Assembly: GCA_013398295.1 (NCBI GenBank)
Contig: VZSF01007313.1
Span: forward strand, 6,551-70,550
Reading direction: 5' to 3'
Source of the DNA: Chionis minor
Taxonomy: Eukaryota; Chordata; Aves; Charadriiformes; Chionididae
DNA: 64,000 nt
In this document: piece by piece, positions 1 through 8,792 of the stretch
How positions within the stretch are numbered: the stretch's first letter is position 1
Layout: each line of letters opens with the position of its first letter
Notes under the pieces: model-generated
What the model was told of the DNA's origin: nothing
Database searches by the model: none
The model's input: the letters and a program-made list of their open reading frames with translations, nothing else
Program-made: the position numbers and the translations under genes

Positions 1-200
1 CCGCTGGCGTACAGCGCGTCGAAGGGCTCCAGCGGGCCGCCGTCCCCCCCGCACCCGCCGCCCGCCCCCGGCGGCGGCAGCAGCGGCAGCAGCAGCGGCA
101 GCAGGAGGAGGAGGAGGAGGAGGAGGAGCGCGGCGCGGCCGCCGAGGAGGTCCTGGCCCCGCTGCGGGACGCCCTGGCCGCCTGCCGCCCCGCCGTGCAG
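1..200 (+). CDS. SRA1: SRA1, internal coding exon (5' end cut by window)
   Basis: This is the upstream part of SRA1 (steroid receptor RNA activator), whose transcript acts as a nuclear-receptor coactivator RNA and also encodes a protein. The exon ends at a clear donor (GCAG then GTGAGG) in phase 0. Its last codons read EEVLAPLRDALAACRPAVQ, the helix that precedes the conserved C-terminal domain in the family. Before that lie CAG/CGG triplets and eight GAG codons (105-128). The first about 100 bases are very GC-rich, and the frame that looks most protein-like there differs from the downstream frame (see findings). No acceptor is visible, so the exon may start before base 1. Confidence 0.75.
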
Positions 201-306
201 GTGAGGCGCCGCCCCCGCCCCGCGGGGCCGGAGCAGCGGGGGCTGCCCTGAGGCGGCGGGGGGGGGGGGGGAACAGGGCCCCCCTGCAGCCCCTCTCTGC
301 TTCCAG

Positions 307-415
307 AAACAAGTGTGCAACGACATCGGGCGGCGGCTGACGCTGCTGGGGGATGCCTGGGCACAGGGGAAGCTGTCGGCCCCGGTGAGGAAGAGGATGA
401 GGCTCCTGGTGCAAG
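307..415 (+). CDS. SRA1: SRA1, coding exon (start of C-terminal domain)
   Basis: The exon is bounded by TTCCAG before base 307 and GTGAGG after base 415. It starts in phase 0 and ends in phase 1. It reads [20 protein letters not shown] and continues [16 protein letters not shown], closely matching the first helices of the SRA1 C-terminal helical bundle (human KQVCDDISRRLALLQ). Introns on either side are only about 106 and 87 bases, typical of compact GC-rich avian genes. Confidence 0.9.
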
Positions 416-502
416 GTGAGGGGGGGCCGCCTCCAGGCTCGGGGCGCCCGCGGGGAGGCCGAACCCCGCAGCACCGACGGGTCGGTCGCCCTTTGCCGTC
501 AG

Positions 503-696
503 AGCTCCGGGAACAGCACTGGGACGCGGCGGATGACATCCACCGCTCGCTCATGGTGGACCACGTCAACGAGGTCAGCCAGTGGCTGGTGGGCGTCAAG
601 CGGCTGATCGCCGAGGTGAGGAGCCTGCCTGCCGCAGAGCCGGCTGCCGTCACGGACGGCAGCGCTGGGGACGAGCGGCAGCCGGAGGATCCCTAA
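503..696 (+). CDS. SRA1: SRA1, last coding exon with stop
   Basis: The acceptor is GCCGTCAG before base 503; the two leading bases complete a Glu codon from the previous exon. The exon encodes the hallmark of the SRA1 domain, [20 protein letters not shown], then [13 protein letters not shown]. It ends with a less conserved acidic tail and TAA at 694-696. The sequence GAG/GTGAGG near base 615 looks like a donor, but the open frame runs on through it to a stop followed by a poly(A) signal, so I treat it as one exon. Combined with the gene order, identification is secure. Confidence 0.93.
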
Positions 697-875
697 CGCC
701 AGGGACGAGGGTGGGGACTGGGAAGCAGGGCGGCCCCTGCCCAGGGCCAGTGGCAGGAGAAGGGCCTGCACTGCCCGCCGGGGTCCGGGCACCTCCTCCG
801 TCTCCCAGTCCTCACCCAGGAAAAGGGGATTTTAATCATTATGACATTTTGGTGGCGATTCACTACATGATGTTT

Positions 876-881
876 AATAAA
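876..881 (+). terminator. SRA1: SRA1 poly(A) signal
   Basis: AATAAA lies 180 bases after the SRA1 stop. A G/T-richer stretch begins about 40 bases downstream, so cleavage near 895-905 is likely. This gives SRA1 a short 3' UTR of about 200 bases. Confidence 0.8.
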
Positions 882-899
882 CGGCACTAACCTGCCCCT

Positions 900-1665
900 G
901 GCTGCATCTCCCCTGGAGTTCCAGTGCTGGAGGGGGTCCTGGTGCGCTCCAGGAGCAGCGGGAGGTGGGAGCGCTGGGCGAGGGCACAGCCACTTCGGGC
1001 TGGGCTGGGGGGTGCTGGCCCTGGCAGCGCCTTCCCAGCCCCCGAGACAAGAAGGGAAGGAACCTTTGCCCCCAGTGTCACCCACGTCAAGGGCAGCAAT
1101 GCAGTTCCCTGGCAGAGCCTGGCCCCCTCCTGGCCTGGCCTGGGGAGCGGAGTAGCAGGCACAGGGCCCAGCGCTGTTGCAGAAGGAGGCGGCAGCCAGA
1201 GCTCACCCCCTGCCACAACTTGGGGGGTATTTGCGCTGCAGCTACAGCCCCTTCTCCCATCTGGGCTCCTGCCCCTCCTGGCATAGCTCAGACCCAAGCT
1301 TGGGACCTGAAAGACCTGGGTGGCCTCAGGGAAAAGGAGATCCAGAGAGAAACATCCTGGCGCTGCCTGGCAGGTTAACATTTACCCGGGAGAGCAGGCA
1401 GGTGGCAGGGTGCTCCCCCCCTGCGCTCCCAGGAAGGCCTCGCCAGCCGCCCCCACCGCAGCTGGGCCAGGTTGCGTGTAGCGCCCCCAGCCTGGAAGCA
1501 GACCCTGGGGCCCCCCATTCACCACCCCCAGCCCGCAGCATCACGGTGCAGGAGGGAGACTCTCCACACCCCCAAAGGGCCCCCAGCGCTGCCTGACTCC
1601 TCTTGACTCCCCTCCCCGGGGCTCTGAGGAACCAGCAGAGCCCCAGCCCAGAGATGCACCAGGTG
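900..1665. other. Intergenic gap between convergent SRA1 and EIF4EBP3
   Basis: About 770 bases of GC-rich sequence separate the two inferred 3' ends. Open frames on both strands here are long only because of base composition; none resembles a known protein and none is flanked by splice sites in a usable phase. I see no repeat. Confidence 0.7.
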
Positions 1666-1685
1666 AGCAGAGGGGTTTCATGGTG

Positions 1686-1691
1686 TTTATT
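1686..1691 (-). terminator. EIF4EBP3: EIF4EBP3 (and readthrough) poly(A) signal
   Basis: AATAAA on the minus strand, 171 bases after the 4E-BP3 stop and 17 bases after the stop of the overlapping alternative frame. Minus-strand cleavage is expected near 1665-1672. Both the EIF4EBP3 mRNA and any ANKHD1-EIF4EBP3 readthrough mRNA would end here. Confidence 0.8.
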
Positions 1692-1707
1692 GATCAAGCA
1701 TGAGCTC

Positions 1708-1890
1708 CTAGGCAATTGCACCAGCCAGTTGTGCTAGAGCCTGAGGTGTCACACGTCCATCCCCAGCATCAGAGAGGGCTGCAGCCAGCTGGTCACAGTG
1801 CCAGCACCTCCACGAGGCCCAGGAACAGGCCCAGCCATGGCCTGGAGACGGAGCTGGAAACTCAGATGTCCATCTCAAACTGGTCTTTAT
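1708..1890 (-). CDS. Overlapping-frame C-terminus of ANKHD1-EIF4EBP3 readthrough (MASK-BP3 type)
   Basis: If ANKHD1 exon 5775-5939 (ending phase 0 at CAG CAG) is spliced to EIF4EBP3 exon 2 instead of to the last ANKHD1 exon, exon 2 is read as [15 protein letters not shown] and onward for 58 codons. Exon 3 then continues as [14 protein letters not shown] and onward for 60 codons, across the normal 4E-BP3 stop to TAG at 1708-1710. The 118-residue tail is rich in Ser, Pro, Arg and Trp and lacks the eIF4E-binding motif. A transcript of this design, with this frame switch, is known in mammals. Its use in this bird is inferred from the open frame and matching splice phases. Confidence 0.6.
   Translation of the reverse strand: MKTSLRWTSEFPAPSPGHGWACSWASWRCWHCDQLAAALSDAGDGRVTPQALAQLAGAIA
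1862..1890 (-). CDS. EIF4EBP3: EIF4EBP3 exon 3 (C-terminus, TOS motif)
   Basis: The acceptor is CCTTGCAG (minus strand). The exon completes an Asp codon and reads KDQFEMDI then TGA (1862-1864). FEMDI is the TOS motif, the Raptor-binding site that brings 4E-BPs to mTORC1. This gives a total protein of 106 residues (human 4E-BP3 has 100). Confidence 0.93.
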
Positions 1891-2069
1891 CTGCAAGGGC
1901 ACAGAGGGATACAGGGCCGGGGTTAGGATGGAGCTGCCTTGGGAGAAAGGTGCAGGCAAAGGGGGCAGGAGCTGGAAGCAGGGCTGAGCCGGGATTGCCC
2001 CTTGCTCTTGGGGCCAGGAGGGAGCCCCGTGCTGTGCAAAGGCAGGAGCTGCGTGCCTGGGCTGCTCAC

Positions 2070-2243
2070 CTGGCATGGCTTCTTCGCTCTCATTCCGCTC
2101 CTTGAGCTCCTCCAGCTTGACGAGGCTGGACTGGGCCGGGGATGTGACACCGGGGATCTGGGGCAGGCAGCAGGGAGGGGTCCTGGCCACGGGTGAATTC
2201 TTGCACTCCAGCAGGAACTTGCGGTCGTAGATGATGTGGGTAC
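2070..2243 (-). CDS. EIF4EBP3: EIF4EBP3 exon 2 (eIF4E-binding core; dual-coding)
   Basis: This exon encodes residues 40-97 of 4E-BP3, a translational repressor that competes with eIF4G for eIF4E at the cap. The eIF4E-binding motif YDRKFLL (residues 45-51, form YxxxxL-phi) is intact. It is followed by NSP (Ser56), RTPP (Thr61) and VTSP (Ser74), positions matching the 4E-BP1 phosphosites Ser65, Thr70 and Ser83. Borders are GGCAG/GTACCC and GCCAG/GTGAGC, entering in phase 1 and leaving in phase 1. The same bases are also open for 58 codons in the phase produced by splicing from ANKHD1 (starting VPTSSTT), so the exon appears to be dual-coding. Confidence 0.95.
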
Positions 2244-3558
2244 CTGCCAAAAGCAGGAGGCTGTCAGGCACTGCTGGCCCCCGGCCACCCCTGTCTCCGA
2301 GCACCACGGCCTGAGCCCGGAGCAAGGGGTGGGACCCAGCGCTCGGCCACAGCTCAGGGACATGGCTGGCTCTGGAGCCACCACGGGGCTTCCCACAGGG
2401 CAGAGAGTGACACCTGTCCTGCCCAGCGGCGCTTCCCCACATTGTTCCTCCCCTTGATGCTCCTGGAGCTCGGCCAGCGCACAGCACAGGGGGTCCAGCC
2501 TGTGGCAGCTGACACTGAAGCCACCCCCGTGCTGCCTGGAAGGCAGGGCCAGCGCCGGGGTGCTCCACAGAGCTCAAGCCCGGCAGCCAGGCAGGAGGGT
2601 CCACAGCACACCCTGCCCGGGGGCGGCTGGCCCGGGGGTGGCTCCCTGCAGCTGCAACAGCAAAGGCTCAGCGCCCCCCTCGTTGGCACCACAGGGAGCT
2701 GCGCCCGAGGACCTGCTCCCACCCGTGCGCGCAGCCAGCGAGTCACCCTGCTGTGTCCTGCACGAGGCGCTGGGTTTGGTGCGACACCTCCTCCAGCGCC
2801 AGCCCACTGTACAGCCCCAGGGCAGTGCCCCCCCCGGGCACAAGTTGCCCCCCTCTCCCTCGCCCCATGCCTGCCAGCAATCCCCACACTCGCATCCGCC
2901 CGCGTGCCCCCCGGATAGGCTTATGGGAGGCACACAGCAGAGCCAGCGCCCGCAGGGCAGGCACCTGCGGCTCAACTGAAACACACCCAGCTCAGGGACA
3001 GGGACAGGGCACGCACCACCCTGAGGACAGACAGCAAACAGAAGGATCTGCTTCACAGCTGAACTTTGGCGGGGACTGGAAGCGGGGCAAGTGGGCAGGC
3101 TCGGGGTACCCCCGGGCAGAGCCGTGCCACCCAGTACCTTCCCCCAGCGCTGGTGAACTCGGGTGGGAGCAGACTTCTCACACTGCCCCCCCTGTGCCTC
3201 ACCCAGCTCCAGCCAGCCATGCCTGGGCACAACCTGCCCCTGAGGGACCCGTGCTGCATCCGCCATCCCAGGGGCACCACCAGCAGCCGGTACGACGGGG
3301 CAGCGATGGCCCTGACTTCTAGCAGCATCTTCCTACAAAGCTCTGGGTTTCCCTTTTCCCCTCCAGCTCTGGGCTGCCAGGGAAGCCAACACCTCATGGG
3401 CCTGCCTGGATTTGGTGCCCAGAGCAGGTGCCCGCAGGGACCAAGCTGCAAGGTGGAGAGCCCAGGAAGGGACCCGCTCAGGAAGGAGCTGCTTAAATTA
3501 GGTGTCTCTGGCTACTGTTCCCTTCGAGGGACAACCCCATTCCTGTGCTGGGTCTTAC
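2244..3558 (-). other. EIF4EBP3: EIF4EBP3 intron 1
   Basis: A 1.3-kb GC-rich intron between exons 1 and 2. Many overlapping open frames on both strands reflect low stop-codon density rather than coding. No recognisable exon or interspersed repeat is seen. Confidence 0.8.
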
Positions 3559-3676
3559 TCCCTGGTGCAGAGGAGCAGATGGTGTCACCCGGTGTGGAGC
3601 TGTAGCCTTCTGGGATGGGGAGAGGGTGGCTCCCTGGGATGGGGCAGGATGTTGTGGCAGTGCCTGTGGTGGCCAT
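3559..3676 (-). CDS. EIF4EBP3: EIF4EBP3 exon 1 (start codon)
   Basis: The start is the ATG at 3674-3676 in context CTCCATGG. It encodes MATTGTATTSCPIPGSHPLP and then a GYSSTPGDT segment. The TSCPIPG stretch is shared with mammalian 4E-BP3. Splicing at GGGA/GTAAGA to exon 2 joins in phase 1 and restores the HIIYDRK core. The first TP phosphosite is kept (Thr28, equivalent of 4E-BP1 Thr37). The second, where other family members have TTPGG, reads SSAPGS, so the Thr46 equivalent is Ala37. An upstream in-frame ATG exists near 3748, but homology favours the one chosen. Confidence 0.9.
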
Positions 3677-4809
3677 GGAGCCCACAGGGGTGGGGAGGGG
3701 TCTCAGGCCCTGCCCCAGCAGCTCACCCCCAGAGCAAACACCTATCACAACCCCACACCACTTGTTTTCAATGCAGCTACAGTCAACACAAATGTTTCTC
3801 CTCTGGCATTTGCGCTACTGGAGGGGAGAAGCAGGGGGTGCAGCAGCAGTTCAATTTTTTTAGCATTTCTTCCTCAAATACCATGAACAATATCTGACTA
3901 TATCATCCAGTATCATTTCTGAGGTTTGTTTGCCTGTTGTACTCAGATATTGCTTGTGCACTTTGGGTTTCCAGTACTCCTTCCTCCTGCTTTTCCTGGG
4001 GAACCTCTGCTGCTGCGTGTAAGGTTGTGTCTGGAAGGTGGAGAAGTCTCCAGTACCAAAAGTGGACCATTAGATTTGGCACTACGTGCACTGTTACCTG
4101 CTCAAGGAATGGACCAAACGTTCAGGGTAGTTACTGCATTGCCACTGAGCAAAAGCAGAAATAAATACAGTCCAAGTGCACAAAGTACAGAACTTTTGCT
4201 CCTGGGCAGAGAATGAACATTCGTATTCAGCAGTATGCAAAAATCCCCTCTTCCTCATGGAAAGGACTTGAGGAGCTCTTACAGACGTAAAGGGTTACAA
4301 GAAGCTTAGAACTGAATATATTATGTTTTTCTCTAGTGGGAAGTGGCCTCTGCGTTCCTAAGATCTGCTTCTAGGCAGCTGGTCACAGCAAGGCAGGTGA
4401 AGAAACCCTGCATCTACCTCTGAGCTACTTCACCTTCTGCAAATTAAGATGCCCTCAGCTGCCACGTCATCAACTCAGCCCTTATTTCCAGCCCCTGAAC
4501 AACACCTCATCCCTCAGGCAACCCACCTCAAAAAGAGAGGGCTGGAAACAGCAGAACTAATCCAGAAGGGGAAGGGGGGGGGGGGGGGGAAGCATAATTG
4601 TGTTCACACACACACACACAAAAAAAGGCTAACAAGTGGCAGGGGAAGGACTCAGCAGACCTCGTATCGCAGACCAAAACCCTCCCCCAAATCCAAATCC
4701 TGACTGCATCCGTGTGCCAATTATGTGGCCCTGAAAAGCTGCCTCGCTGGGCACGGCAGCAGTTACCGGTGACAACATACAGCCTCTTCCAAAATTCTCA
4801 CACACAACC
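3677..4809. other. Intergenic/readthrough interval between EIF4EBP3 and ANKHD1
   Basis: On the minus strand this 1.1-kb interval holds the EIF4EBP3 5' flank and whatever promoter it uses. In a readthrough transcript it would be intronic. It contains a G tract (about 4567-4589) followed by a CA dinucleotide run (about 4605-4620) and an A tract. No TATA box is identifiable with confidence, and no coding exon was recognised. Confidence 0.6.
4567..4626. repeat. G tract plus (CA)n and A tract
   Basis: A run of G bases interrupted once by A is followed shortly by a perfect (CA)n run and then a short A run. This is simple-sequence DNA with no associated gene. Confidence 0.85.
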
Positions 4810-4827
4810 TATAAATACTGTTTACCT

Positions 4828-4833
4828 TTTATT
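4828..4833 (-). terminator. ANKHD1: ANKHD1 poly(A) signal
   Basis: AATAAA on the minus strand, about 410 bases past the ANKHD1 stop. It is followed within 20-35 bases by TTGTGTGTGAG, a typical GU-rich downstream element, so cleavage near 4808-4812 is likely. Use of this site ends the ANKHD1 mRNA; bypassing it is needed for the EIF4EBP3 readthrough. Confidence 0.75.
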
Positions 4834-5241
4834 GAATATTCAGGTAAATATTTCACATTAATACAGGCTACATAAAGTAGAGCCACTATACGACATGAAA
4901 TTTACTCAGCTTTTCCTTTTAAGTATGTAAACAATTATACATGTATTTATCACTCTAAAAGGTTGAAATCTAGTTCTCTGCTGCGTACAAGGAGCGGTCA
5001 GTAGTGTTTAGCCAAAAGCACTAGTTTCGTCTGATTTTTAAGTTCAAAATGGCTAAACTAACTGGAGAACAGAATCAGTTTGAATAGGTAAATCTATTTG
5101 TTCTTATACAACGGGCAATCAAGTTTCCATTGTTACAGCCCACAGAAAATTGCTTAGTTAGGCACATTAAAAAAATCCCCAGGGTTCTTCAAGATCATAA
5201 AGATTCCCACACAAGGCTAAAAAAGGATAGACCCCCTTAAA

Positions 5242-5301
5242 TCAGTTGACGTACTTGAGATGCATGTTTCCAATGTGAGGTGCCCAGGTGCCAGGCCAAA
5301 T
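5242..5301 (-). CDS. ANKHD1: ANKHD1 last coding exon
   Basis: The acceptor follows a strong T-rich tract (TTTTTTTGCTGTAG). The exon reads IWPGTWAPHIGNMHLKYVN then TGA at 5242-5244, matching the conserved end of ANKHD1/ANKRD17. The 3' UTR continues on the minus strand to about 4810. This exon is the one skipped in the EIF4EBP3 readthrough. Confidence 0.95.
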   Translation of the reverse strand: MWPGTWAPHIGNMHLKYVN

Positions 5302-5774
5302 CTACAGCAAAAAAATAAAAAGACAAGTCTATTATGAAAACAAATAAAGGTTCCTTTAACAGAGCGTTTAACCACTAGAGGGCAAGCTCAAGGCTTCCCC
5401 CTAAAATACAACCAGACTGTCCAAAGGCTGGGAGCCCTCTTCAGCTCTGGCCGAGGTTTGACTGAAAACCTGCAAGATGCCAAGTATGGATATAAACCCC
5501 TCTCACTTATACCAAAGTCAATTACCTGGCTTAGCAGTCTTGAAATGCTGCTTATTTTTACCTAAACGGTTTTGTACAGATAGCGCCATATATTTTTTAC
5601 AAACACACACAAACTCTAGGGGAAAAGTCATGCAAAATGATCTCAATTCCAGTATCAAAGAACAGGGGAAAAAAAATGTCACCTCTCCAAAAATGAAGAA
5701 AACGAAAAAAACACAGCACAACACTGTAAAAAGCCCCAGGTAAAGCAAAGGTGGAAAAAAGGCAGCCACACTAC

Positions 5775-5939
5775 CTGCTGAGCATCAGTACATTCTGTGG
5801 AGTTCTGGACAACCTTGATCATGGGATTCCAGGCAGGATCTGGAGTATGGAGCCCATTAAAGAGAGGGCCTCCTGGGCCATCTGCTAGCTGAGGATGCGA
5901 TGGTATTAGAGTGCCCCCGTACATGGAAATCGGTAGGCC
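5775..5939 (-). CDS. ANKHD1: ANKHD1 penultimate coding exon
   Basis: Fifty-five codons in phase 0 at both ends, starting GLPISMYGG and ending NSTECTDAQQ (window residues 1949-2003). The donor is CAG/GTAGTG, weaker than most donors in this gene. It can join either the last ANKHD1 exon or, in the readthrough form, EIF4EBP3 exon 2. Confidence 0.95.
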
Positions 5940-7063
5940 CTGAGGGAAGAGGAGAGAGCATGGTTGGTGAAGAAGGCAGGGGTTGTGAAGCACCGCGTTT
6001 GCTAACACGACAGAGGCAGTTCACATCCATACGTCACGTTCACCTACTGGCACATCTCTCCGCACTGTGGAGAAACGGGGCATCACTGCACATCTAGGCA
6101 GAGCGTAGAATACAGTGACTCTTCAGAGCCTGAGATTCCAGCCAGTTTACCCATTCTCCTGAGCTCACACCCTGCCCGTACGCAGCAGCCTCTGCACAGC
6201 GCTTTCAGCTGACCCCACAAAGCCACAGCAGCTGTACACAGCCATCTCGGTGCTCCCTGCCCTCTGCAGCGCCCGTCAGCCTCGGTGCCCGCAGCGACAC
6301 AGCCAGGGGCTGCACTTAGCAAAACCCGCACACAGCTCGAGCCTGCACGACCCCGAGTTGAGGTTTCTCCACAAATTGCTAGTGGCCACCTAAAATATTA
6401 TTCCAGTTTAGAAAGAGCAAATTACAGAGCAGCTTTTTGCAATTATGATATTTCTTTACCACGTTTGAACGATTGCTGCTCTGCAATTTAGAAGATCCCA
6501 AGAGCACATGCTACAGCTACTTCTGAAACACGCTGTGAGCAGGTCTGCTGTTGAGTCCAGCGTCCTGGACATTCCTCCAGCTGACTATAGCTTGGCTACA
6601 TCCATCTGCCTCAAGCTACTTTCCAGCGTTAACGCAGAAGGCACAGGCTTAGAAGTGGTCCTCTCACCCTGCCGCGTCCTTAAGGAAGGCACGTAATATT
6701 CACAGCCATGATTTGTACTGAAAGCATTAAGCAAACCTTTAATCAGCCTCAAGAGCTGAGCAAGCCTCATGGATCATTCCTGAGCAACTGAGCCTCTGAG
6801 AAAGGGAACACTGGAGAGCGATGGGGGCATTCGGCTACTTGACAGGAGAACATCTGCAATCTCCAAATTCTGGTTTCGTTTAAATGCGCCACCAGGCTTG
6901 GGCACATTTTTTAGTCAGTAATGGGATGGAAGGAGATTCAGATCGCTGCGGCAAGCGATGGTAGAAGAGGCACACGCGTACAGTGTAAACAGGCACAACA
7001 GGAGATACAACAAAGAAAGTCCTTGGTCATTTGACAGACTAAATCCAACCCTCTATAACTTAC

Positions 7064-7239
7064 TTTAGAAAAATCCACAAAACTATTTGGCATAGGTTGG
7101 TGGAAAATATTTGAGGGAGCCACTATTCCAGAATCATCTCTCTCCATTGGCTGATGCTGGGAAAACGTGCCTGGGTCTGACAGCTGCTGATGCATCGGAT
7201 GATTTCCCATGACAGGCTGAGACCAACCTGACAAGCCTT
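7064..7239 (-). CDS. ANKHD1: ANKHD1 C-terminal tail exon
   Basis: The acceptor is TTTCCAG and the donor AAA/GTAAGT; the exon enters in phase 1 and leaves in phase 0. It encodes EGLSGWSQPVMGNHPMHQQL through SNIFHQPMPNSFVDFSK (window residues 1890-1948), a conserved Gln/Met/Pro-rich stretch of the tail. Confidence 0.95.
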
Positions 7240-8537
7240 CTGGAAAGGAGGAGATTGAAAACGGCCCATTACAATTCATTGAAGATACTCTGGAATAGAA
7301 TTCAGCAGCTGCACATACCTACATACATCCAAGGGCTCCCTGAAAACACACAGCCACAGAGGTATCTTAGGGCTCTGCTCCGAGCGAAGGCGGCCGGGAA
7401 GCAGGAAGATACCTGCAGTTTTTAGGTTGACAGCCCATCACAGACAACGCAAACGCACAAAGTCTCATCCGTCGCACCAAGGCCACTGGCAGGGAAGCAG
7501 CAGCAGGCAACGCCACGTAAGGCTGGCTCCACGCACACACACTTTCTTTCCCTCCAGCTCCCACATCCTCTCATGTACCACAGGAACACAGAAAAAAGTT
7601 ACACTTATGACAGGAGCAAAAATAGGGAAAGCAGAGGGACTGGTGAGGCCAGGCAAGTTTGGCCAGGCACGTGCTGTCGGTGCGTACGTCCCTGCCGATC
7701 CCCCAGACAAGTGTGGAGATAACAAGGACTAGCAGTAACTGCAAGTTTCAGGTGTCCACAGCAGAAGAGCGAAGGTGCAATAAACCTCCAAGCATTGTCT
7801 GTGTCCCCAAGCTGTTCTTGGAAAAAACACAGCAACGCTGAGACACCAAGTTAACTAAAGTATGGAGGGCTTCACTAAAATAAATGTACAGTACTATTTG
7901 TCTTTAAAGTTACCAATGGAAACATTTTACACCTCAAGTGCTGCAGCTCCGCTTTCCTGCAGGAACCTCAAACTATCAGGAAACAATGTAAAATTTTGGC
8001 TGTTTAAAAATCGGTCTTTTGAAACTGGGGCTGCCTGGAACAGAAGTTACCCCGTATTATTCAAGAATCATGAGGAGACCAATGCAAAAATCGGCATCCA
8101 CAACTACGGTTTCTAGATGCATTAGCTGCACCACAACTAAGATATTTTAAAATGTTAATGAGAGAGCTACAAACTTGGACAGAGGCCTTTTAGGCCAAGG
8201 GTCAGACTTGGAAATGGACCCCCTTAACAGATAAAAGTTGTTTACTTTTTAAATTCTGTATCATTCAATAGACTTAATATGAAATTTCTGAACTGCTCTC
8301 AGGGTTTCCAAGTGCACGCTGACAGATATTCTAGGCTGGGTGAGAACCACCTACGTGAGGTTGTATGACATTCATTGACGTGTGCTCTCACAGCACGGAC
8401 ACCGGTTTTGCCTTCAGGACATACGACGTGAAAGGTGGTTAGAGACTGTGGAACTTTATTCCCCCTCCCCAACTTTCTTTTCAAACGTAGTACTTCCAAA
8501 AGGCCCTAGAAGTTTCTTTACGCTACAACAAGCTTAC

Positions 8538-8792
8538 CAGATACGCTGTTCACTCCAAAGGACCAAATACCGCTATGACCGACGGGAGCTGTGAAGTTGG
8601 TTCCTAAGGGCGTAGGAGTGACAGATCCTCCCTGTCGGATTCGAGCAAGCCTTTCCGTCCCGATGGGAGGGGGTACCTTTCGATCTTGATTGGCGTTACC
8701 CGTTTTTGGCTGGCCCAAGTTGGAAGGTGCAGAAGCAGCTGAAAGGGGTGAAGATGATCCTGAGGAAACTGATGGAATAGGAGATTCACCTG
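8538..8792 (-). CDS. ANKHD1: ANKHD1 tail exon with competing acceptors
   Basis: Longest form 255 bases, beginning SGESPIPSVSSGSSSPLSAA and then SAPSNLGQPK through PPPIGTERLARIRQGGS to FGVNSVS. The donor is ATCTG/GTAAGC. Three in-frame acceptors exist: first bases 8792 (TTTTCAG), 8789 (second CAG of a CAGCAG tandem) and 8738 (CCTTTCAG). The last removes 18 residues and gives the NS-S-ASAP junction type that I recall from the mammalian reference isoform. Confidence 0.92.

Noticed and set aside
924..1596. Several plus-strand frames of 120-139 residues after SRA1
   Set aside because: They lie past the SRA1 poly(A) signal in GC-rich DNA with few stop codons, with no homology or splice support.
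1708..2604. A single uninterrupted 298-residue minus-strand gene
   Set aside because: It merges intron sequence with exons 2 and 3 of EIF4EBP3. Only its last 60 codons are plausible, as the readthrough alternative frame.
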